From: Chlorocebus sabaeus
Lineage: Eukaryota; Chordata; Mammalia; Primates; Cercopithecidae
Length of the DNA: 64,000 bases
Assembly: GCF_047675955.1 (NCBI RefSeq)
Contig: NC_132904.1
Location: 58,771,435-58,835,434 of the forward strand
Direction of reading: 5' to 3'
Shown: positions 57,639-64,000 of the stretch, piece by piece
Position numbering within the stretch: the first letter of the stretch is position 1
Layout of the letters: every line of letters starts with the position of its first letter
The notes under the pieces: model-generated
Databases searched by the model: none
What the model saw: only the letters and a program-made list of their open reading frames with translations
Told to the model about the DNA's origin: nothing
Program-made: the position numbers and the translations under genes

Positions 57639-58458
57639 TTCATAAACTGCTTCTTTAACTTTTGAAAATTGTCCAATTTGCCTACTTAAAACCATTATAT
57701 TCTAGATAAGACCTAAGGACATGTGGAATTAGCCAAGTCCCTTAGCTATATAAAGATTATAAAGAAAGATATTTTGTATAAGAAAGGATCCTACATAGTA
57801 AATTCTTGTCCTAAAGTAAAATGACTGGTTGTTTAAAGGAGGAATGTTTAGGGCAAGTCAGAAAGTCCAAGAATGTCTCAGATGATTTTTTGTAAGTCAT
57901 GAAAGGATTTATAAAAGGGAATTTATGCAAGAAATGTTGTACAATTCAAAGGTTGTTAGGCCTCCTAAATGCTTTGTCAAATGACACTGTGACTCTTACT
58001 GTACAACTTGCCTGCTTAAGTAAGGTAAAGCCTGGACACATGTGGAGTTAGCCATTTCCCCTAGCTGTGCTGGAGGGTCAGCTTTTATCTGCACTTATGC
58101 CTAGGTGTGTCTAGGCTCCACACCTGGCACATAATTAAAATCTTGAACTTACCAAGGTTTTCACCAATAAGAGTTGGTAAGAGTTAACATTGTAACATGT
58201 AATTGAGAATACTGAAGAAACAATTTTACATGCAAGGTGTGTAGGAAAAGTGAAATGTGTTTTTGGTAAACAAACAAACAAACAAAAAGATTATAAGAAG
58301 GCATGGGAATATGGATTTTTCTTGCCTAAAGAGTTAAAGTATTGTTTTAAGTTAGGATAAAGCTGAAGGTTTAAGGAAGTTGTGAAAGGTTTGTGAAAAA
58401 TTAATTGTAAAAGAGATTCTGTGTGAACATATTGGCTAAAGTTAAAGGGATATTCAGG

Positions 58459-58763
58459 TTTTTTGTTTTTGTTTTTGTTTTTTGAGATGGAGTTTCACTC
58501 TTGTTGCCCAGCTGGAGTGCAATGGCACGATCTTGGCTCACCGCAACCTCTGTCTCCCACGTTCAAGTGATTCTCCTGCCTTAGCCTCCCCAGCAGCTGG
58601 GATTACAGGCATGTGCCACCACGCCTGGCTAATTTTGTATTTTTAGTAGAGATGGGGTTTCTCCATGTTGGTCAGGCTGGTCTCAAACTCCTGATCTCAG
58701 GTAATCTGCCTGCCTCAGCCTCCCAAAGTGCTGGGATTATAGGCGTGAACCACCACACCTGGC
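58459..58763 (-). repeat. AluS, minus, inside the provirus
   Basis: Reversed Alu with a TTTTTG-type head. GG(G/A)(A/G)TATTCAG flanks it on both sides. Confidence 0.9.
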
Positions 58764-60617
58764 CCGGGGTATTCAGTTTTTCTGTAAACTGAACGTTGGA
58801 ATAAAAGCACAAGTTTTTCTTAGAGCAAAAACCTACTTATGATCTCCTCTTTAACAAAAATTTGTAAAACTGGTATTTGGTTTTCTTTGGGCTGTATTTG
58901 TACAAATGTGTAATTGGCATTTGTGATCCAAAATTATAGGAAACTCATAATTCTGATATCACTTAGTTTACATTATCAGTAATAATTATAATTGTGTTGA
59001 ATTATTGTATGCCACAGAGGTAACCAAATTTCTTTGTCAATTGTATTTTTAACTGTGGCTGCCTTAAGATGTTTTGTCATCCAAAAACAATTGTTTCCTT
59101 GTCTTAATCCTCTTTAGAAGTTGGTTTATAATCAGTTACAGAACGCTAACATGTGTTCTTAAATTCAGGTTTTCTGATAACTTTGGAGATGGCGACATCA
59201 GAATAGAGGAAAAAACTTTCAGAATTCTCATAGAGAGCTAAAATGTACATAACTGTCAAACAGAAGATAACTACATGGACTAAATTGAAGAAGTCTAATC
59301 TTTTTAACTTTGCTTAAAACACTGCTGGTCCTTTGTTTTGTTTTTCAGAGTAAAGAAAACATTTCTTTTGAGTTGTTTACAGCTTTTAACAATTGAGTAA
59401 AGTATACTTCTCTAAACAAAATTTGGAGCATATTTGTTTCTCTCTACCTGATTTCTCCAAAATTCAGAAACAATTTGTGAGTATTCTTAATTTATGGCAA
59501 TATAGTTATTTGCATAAGTGCGGTAGGAAGGTAAGAATTTGTTTTCTTTCGTAACAGGATATAATTGGAGAAACTGGTTATTTTGGCAAAGCTTTGACTG
59601 GAATGGTGAGCTTTCCTTTAAGGAATCAAACTTGACTTATATTGCCAATAAAAGCCCTTTGGGGAAGTGGCCTCAAACCTTGCCTACACAGTCCCTGTAC
59701 AGGGTTTCTGACCTATATGGTAAGTAAAGAAGGTCACTTTCTCACAGGTCCAGGAGTCCCAAGTTATCTTGGGACCTCAAAAGGAGAGGAGTTTACCCAT
59801 ACTCATAGGTATTTGAGGGTAAAAACCCATGTCAGGGCTCGGGTTTAAAAAAGTCTTATGTGAGATTCCTTCTATGGAACAGAGTTCATCAAAGCCAATT
59901 TAAAAAGGGCTTTTGTGAAAAATAATTATTCTCGCTGTACTTTATAAAAATAATCAGGCCAAGTATAATAAAACAAATTGGTCTTATGATTTGTCCTTAG
60001 TAAAAATTGGAAACTGGAGAGAGAAATATTATGTTTCAAGAACTATGGTACACTTTTTATTACATTCTAGTCTCATTAGTTGTTTTTAAGTTTGTTTCTG
60101 CAATTTAGGGTATCCCTGCTTATTCCAGTGAACCAATCAGTGATCTCTGACTGCTGCTTAGAGTAAACAAGAGGGATGGGTAATGTAAACTTCTGGATCA
60201 GCATTCTAATTCTGGGCACATTACGATTAGCTAACAACTCCATATCAGCTTAGTTCCAACAGTTGCCGAGTTCATGAAAAGCCTTCTAATTTAGTTTACT
60301 TGAAATAACTTTACTTATTTTGCTTTACTCTTGTGGAATATATTGCTGTTGTACTCTTTGTGTAGGAATACGGACAAGCTTACTGAATGTTTTCTTAAAC
60401 TAAACACTTAATCTTCTAGGTATCATCTCTTGTCGAAACTCAAGAGTCATGAATGACCTTTGCCATACTGATGCTTTCTGAGTGAGCTCCTCTCTACCCT
60501 GAACACAGGAGACCCTCATAGTTACTCAGGAATGTCATCACCCTTATTCACCCTGAAGAAGTTACAGAAGATGGACCTTCATCACTCTGCAACCCCTAGG
60601 ATTAAGGGTTCTCTTGT

Positions 60618-60634
60618 AAAAAGGAAGGAGGAAA
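60618..60634 (+). promoter_or_regulatory. Polypurine tract of the provirus
   Basis: AAAAAGGAAGGAGGAAA directly before the TG of the 3' LTR, the plus-strand priming site for reverse transcription. Confidence 0.82.
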
Positions 60635-61165
60635 TGTCAGAGGCACGTGAACCAGAACAACTCCATTTTGAGTAGGAGCTGGGTAAAATGAGGCTGAAAC
60701 CTACTGGGCTTCATTCCCAGACAGTTAAGGCATTCTAAATCACAGGACGAGGCAGGAGGTTAAGACAAGATACAGGTCCTAAAGACCTTGCTGATAAAAC
60801 AAGTTGCAGTAAAGGAGCCGGCCAAACCTGCCAAAATCAAATGGCAACGAGAATGACCTCTGGTCATTCTCACTGCTACACTCCCACCAGCGCCATGACA
60901 GTTTGCAAGTTACCCTATATAGTCTAAAAAGGGGAGGCATGAATAATCCACCTCTTTTAAAATATATCATCAAGAAATAACCATAAAAATGGGTAACCAG
61001 CAGCCCTTGGGGCTGCTCTGTCTATGGAGTAGCCATTGTTTTGTTCCTTTACTTTCTTAACAAACTTGCTTTCACTTTGCACAGCAGACTCACCCTGAAT
61101 TCTTTCTTGTGTGAGATCCAAGAACCCTCTCTTGGGGTCTGGATCAGAACCCCTGTCCTGTAACA
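60635..61165 (+). repeat. 3' LTR of the provirus
   Basis: It starts TGTCAGAGGCACGTGAACC and ends CTGTCCTGTAACA. Compared with the 5' LTR it keeps the AACCAGCAGCCCTTGGGGCTGC stem-like stretch (about 60,996-61,017), which the 5' LTR has replaced by a duplicated GGAGTAACCATT. Confidence 0.88.
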
Positions 61166-62360
61166 ATGCCACTCTCCTGTAAGGTTTCTACTGAAAAGTC
61201 TGCTACCAGACATGTTGGAGCACCATTGTATGTTATTTTTTTCTTTTATCTTGCTGCTCTTAGAATCCTTTGTTTATCCTTGACCTTTGGGAGTTTGATT
61301 ATTAAATGTCCTGAGGTAGTCTTCTTTGGGTTAAATCTGCTTGCTGTTCTGTAACCTTCTTATACTTGAATAATGATATCTTTCTCTACGTCTGAGACAT
61401 TCTCTTATCTCATTGCATGAACTCTCTACTCCTACCTGCTTGTCTACCTCCTCTTCAAGGCCAGTGACTCAGATTTGTGATTTTGAGGCTATTATCTAGA
61501 TGTTGTAGGTGTGCCTCCTTCTTTTCTATTCTTTTTTCTTTATCTCTTGTGTGTTTTTTCAAATAGTCTGTCTTCAAGCTCACTAGTTCTTTCTTCTGCC
61601 TGTTCAATTCTGCTCTTAGGAAACCAATGCATTCTTCAGTATGTCAGTTGCATTTTTTAACTCCAGAATTTCTAAGTGATTCTTTTAAACTATTTTCAAT
61701 TTCTTTGATAAATTTATCTGACAGGATTCTGAATTCATTCTTTGTGTTATGTTGAACTTCTTTGAGTTTCCTCAAAACAGCTATTTTGAATTCTCTGTCT
61801 GAAAGGTCACATATCTCTGTCTCACCTGGATTGGTCCCTGGGGACCTATTTAGTTTGCTTGGTGATGTTATGCTTTCCTGGATGCTCTTGATGTTTGTGG
61901 ATGTCTGTCAGTATTTGGACATTGAAGAAATAGGTATTTATTGTAATCTTCACAGTTTGAGCTTTTTTGCACCTATCCTTCTTGGTAAGACTTTACAGCT
62001 ATTTCAAGGGACTTGGGTGTTGTTTTAATTTTTTTGTTGCTGTTCTTTTTCACTGCTCCAGTCAAAGGAGAGACTTGGGTATTTTGATCTAAGCCATATC
62101 TGCATTAGTAGGCACCCCAAGCCTAGTAACATTGGTGTTTTGCATACTTATAGAAGTACCACCTTGTCAGTCTTAAACAATAGCCAGAAGAATTATTTGG
62201 ATTATTAGGTAGAGACTCTTGTTCTCTTCCCTTATTTACTGCCAGGCTACCACCTGTGTTTGCTCAAGGCCTTAGGGGTCTACGATCAGCATGCAATGAA
62301 GCTAGCCAGTCTTATGCCCTTTGCTTCAGGGTGATAAGTTCTCCCAGGGCCTGGACAGCT

Positions 62361-63300
62361 CCAGAGATGCTGTCTAAGAGCCAGGGACTGGAGTAAAAAA
62401 CTTTGTAAATCTACCTGGTGCTCCATTCTTTGCAGCTATGCTGGCACTCAAATCATGAGATACCAGGGAAGGAAGAATAGCTTCTTCCCATGGCCATCAC
62501 CCCATAGCCCATGGGGAATACTGCCAAGCTACTGTTGATGTTTACTTAAGGCTCAGGACTCTTCAGTCAGCTTATGGTGAATGCTGCCAAACCTGGGACT
62601 CACCCTTCAGGGTAGTGGGCTCCACTCTTGCCTATGGCAGGTCCAGAAATGATATTCAAGAGCTAAGACCTAGAACTGGGGACCGTAAGAGTCCACCTGA
62701 TGCTCTACCTCACTGTGGTTGAGCTGGTACCTAAGATGCATGACAAAATCCCCTTTACTTTTCCCTCTGCTTTTCTTAAGCAGAAGGAATCTCTCACTTT
62801 AGCCACCACAACTAGAAATGTGCTGGGTCTCACCTGAAGCCAGTATGTCTCAGAGTCTCACCTAAAGCCCATGGCTACTACGGTGGTACTACCGGTGTAG
62901 TGTTGCTGATTATTCAGGGACCAAAAGCTCTTTAGTCAGCAGCTGATGAATCCTGCCAGGACTTAGTCCTTCCTCTAAGGATGGTGGGTTCCCTTCTGGC
63001 CCAGGGTGTGTCTAGAAATGTCATCTGGGAGCTAGGGCCTGGAATGAGGGCCTCATGACTCTGCCTGTGTCCTATCCAACTGTAGCTAAGCTGGTATTCA
63101 AGTTGCAAGACAAAGTCCTCTTTACACTTCCTTCTCCTCAAGCAGAAGGGAGTCACTTCCATTTGTGGGAGCTGTGCTGCCTGGGGTTTGGGGAGGGGTG
63201 GTACAAACATTCCCTTAGTCACCTCAGCTGGTATCTCACTAAATTTCATGCCTTCCGTGTCCACTAGCTCTGAGCCCAGCACAGCACTAGAACTTGCCTA
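62361..63300 (-). repeat. Imperfect tandem repeats in the old L1 5' UTR
   Basis: Related units begin near 62,361 (CCAGAGATGCTGTCTAAGAGCC), 62,643 (CCAGAAATGATATTCAAGAGC) and 63,011 (CTAGAAATGTCATCTGGGAGC). Each continues into a conserved GAGCTGGTA-(C/T)-AAG-TGCA(A/T)GACAAA-type block. Period about 280-370 bp, strongly diverged. Confidence 0.6.
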
Positions 63301-63817
63301 TGAGTTGCAGCCCTTGTGCCCTAAACTGCCTTTCAAGCTTATTTAGGACTCCAGAGAACTTTAGCTTGTGGTGGTGAAACTTACCAAAGCTTGAGTTCCA
63401 ATTGCTGACGTAGATGATTCACCTGTGGCTAGGGCTTATCTAAATGCTCCCTCTGTGGGTATTGGCTGAGTTCAGTTTGTTTTTGCTTTCTGCTGTGACA
63501 GGGCAGCACTGAGTTCCAATGCAATATTCCACAATCACTGTGCTCTTCCTCCCACAAGTGCACAGATTCTCTGTGTCAGGTGGCCGCTGCTGGGGGGTGG
63601 GGGAGAGGTGGCATCAGTGATTCAAAACTATTTTTCCTACACTCTTCAGTGCTGCTTTCAGTGATATAAAGTTAAAACCAGGCACTGTGATTGCTCACCT
63701 GATTTTTTTGTTTTTATGAAGCTGTATTTTTGTGTGTAAATAGTTGTTAAATTTGATGTTCCTGTTGGGGGACACTCAGTGGAGGCTTCTATTTGACCAC
63801 CTTGCTCTGCTCCTCTC

Positions 63818-64000
63818 AACAACTCATGTTTATTAAGGGATGACTCTATGCTAGAAACCATGTTCAGTTCTCTGCTGCATTATCTCATTTAATTCTCATA
63901 CGACCCCATTAGAGAGTGCTGCTGTTATCTCTGATTAATACACAGAGGTACCCAAGGCATAGAGAGAATAAGTAGTCAAGGTCACTCATCTGGTAAATGG
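63818..64000 (-). repeat. MIR remainder, minus, running off the window
   Basis: ATGTTTATTAAGGG, then CTGCATTATCTCATTTAATTCTCA, then GTAGTCAAGGTCACTCATCTGGTAAATGG: the reversed MIR whose first bases lie at 40,643. Confidence 0.75.

Larger units (their letters stand above)
48305..61165 (+). mobile_element. ERV1-like provirus with two LTRs, no coding capacity
   Basis: Two related LTRs in direct orientation (48,305-48,853 and 60,635-61,165) enclose about 5 kb of proviral interior once a full-length L1 and two Alus are discounted. Host L1 reads straight across: AATATGTCAT(G)CC before and ATGCCACTCTCC after, so the target duplication is ATGCC with one base lost on the left. A polypurine tract ends at 60,634. 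In the interior (48,854-50,853, 51,161-51,464, 57,657-58,458, 58,764-60,617) I see no frame longer than about 100 codons and no gag, pol or env motif. It is either long decayed or was non-autonomous from the start. Confidence 0.82.
40660..63817 (-). mobile_element. Old full-length L1 (L1PB/L1MA-like), antisense, host of nested insertions
   Basis: Removing the younger inserts leaves about 7.4 kb of L1 in correct order on the minus strand. The pieces are: 3' UTR/ORF2 end at 40,660-41,250, reverse transcriptase to about 44,900, endonuclease to about 46,450, ORF1 region 46,450-48,304 and 61,166-62,000, and 5' UTR to 63,817. The 5' end reads GAGCAGAGCAAGGTGGTCAAATAG on the minus strand. Inserts are Alus at 40,731, 46,696 and 47,036, L1PA pieces at 43,538 and 45,938, an LTR at 47,594, and a provirus at 48,305-61,165. 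All frames are broken. Confidence 0.82.

Noticed and set aside
57140..57658. 172-residue ORF (and its counterpart 30439-30996)
   Set aside because: Both run antisense through L1 5' UTRs. A long antisense frame there is a shared property of the family, and I see no evidence that this copy makes a protein.

Overview
This is a window of primate nuclear DNA, almost certainly the olfactory-receptor district that in human lies on 11p15.4. From left to right it holds the last coding exon of FHIP1B (FAM160A2), C11orf42, OR52W1 and OR52B2, in an order and relative orientation that match the human locus read in reverse. Alu elements, L1PA-type L1s, MaLR LTRs and ERV1-like LTRs all fit a catarrhine primate. 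Three points suggest an Old World monkey rather than human: both receptors carry several substitutions relative to the human proteins as I remember them, a young full-length L1 has ORFs that differ recurrently from L1HS, and the L1 3' UTRs have an unfamiliar form. That species call is inference.

Layout. 1-1,360: end of FHIP1B (+) facing the 3' end of C11orf42 (-), a tail-to-tail pair. 1,421-6,862: C11orf42, whose three coding exons (72, 799 and 131 nt) rebuild an uninterrupted 333-residue frame across an intron holding two Alus and an L2. 6.9-12.3 kb: old DNA transposons and MIR. 12,348-13,310: OR52W1 (-). 13.3-30.4 kb: no gene recognised; old L1, MaLR LTRs, MIR/L2, and a hAT element with a perfect 8-bp target duplication. 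30,488-34,523: a rearranged L1 with matching target duplications and a 3' transduction. 36,246-36,540: a young AluY with the Yd-type 12-bp deletion. 37,386-38,363: OR52B2 (+).

40,643-64,000 is a nest of retroelements. An ancient MIR was split by an old full-length L1 (40,660-63,817, minus strand). That L1 was in turn invaded by three Alus, two L1PA pieces, a solitary LTR and an ERV provirus (48,305-61,165). The provirus took two Alus and a young full-length L1 (51,482-57,638). This L1 keeps a 1,275-residue open ORF2, but with a substituted endonuclease active-site residue and a frameshifted ORF1 end.

The genes do not form a pathway. FHIP1B is a housekeeping endosome-transport adaptor, C11orf42 is an uncharacterised protein, and the two class I (OR52) receptors are open frames that have both lost the arginine of the DRY-type motif, so both look like receptors in decay. 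I see no new biological system; the novelty lies in retroelement structure and receptor erosion.
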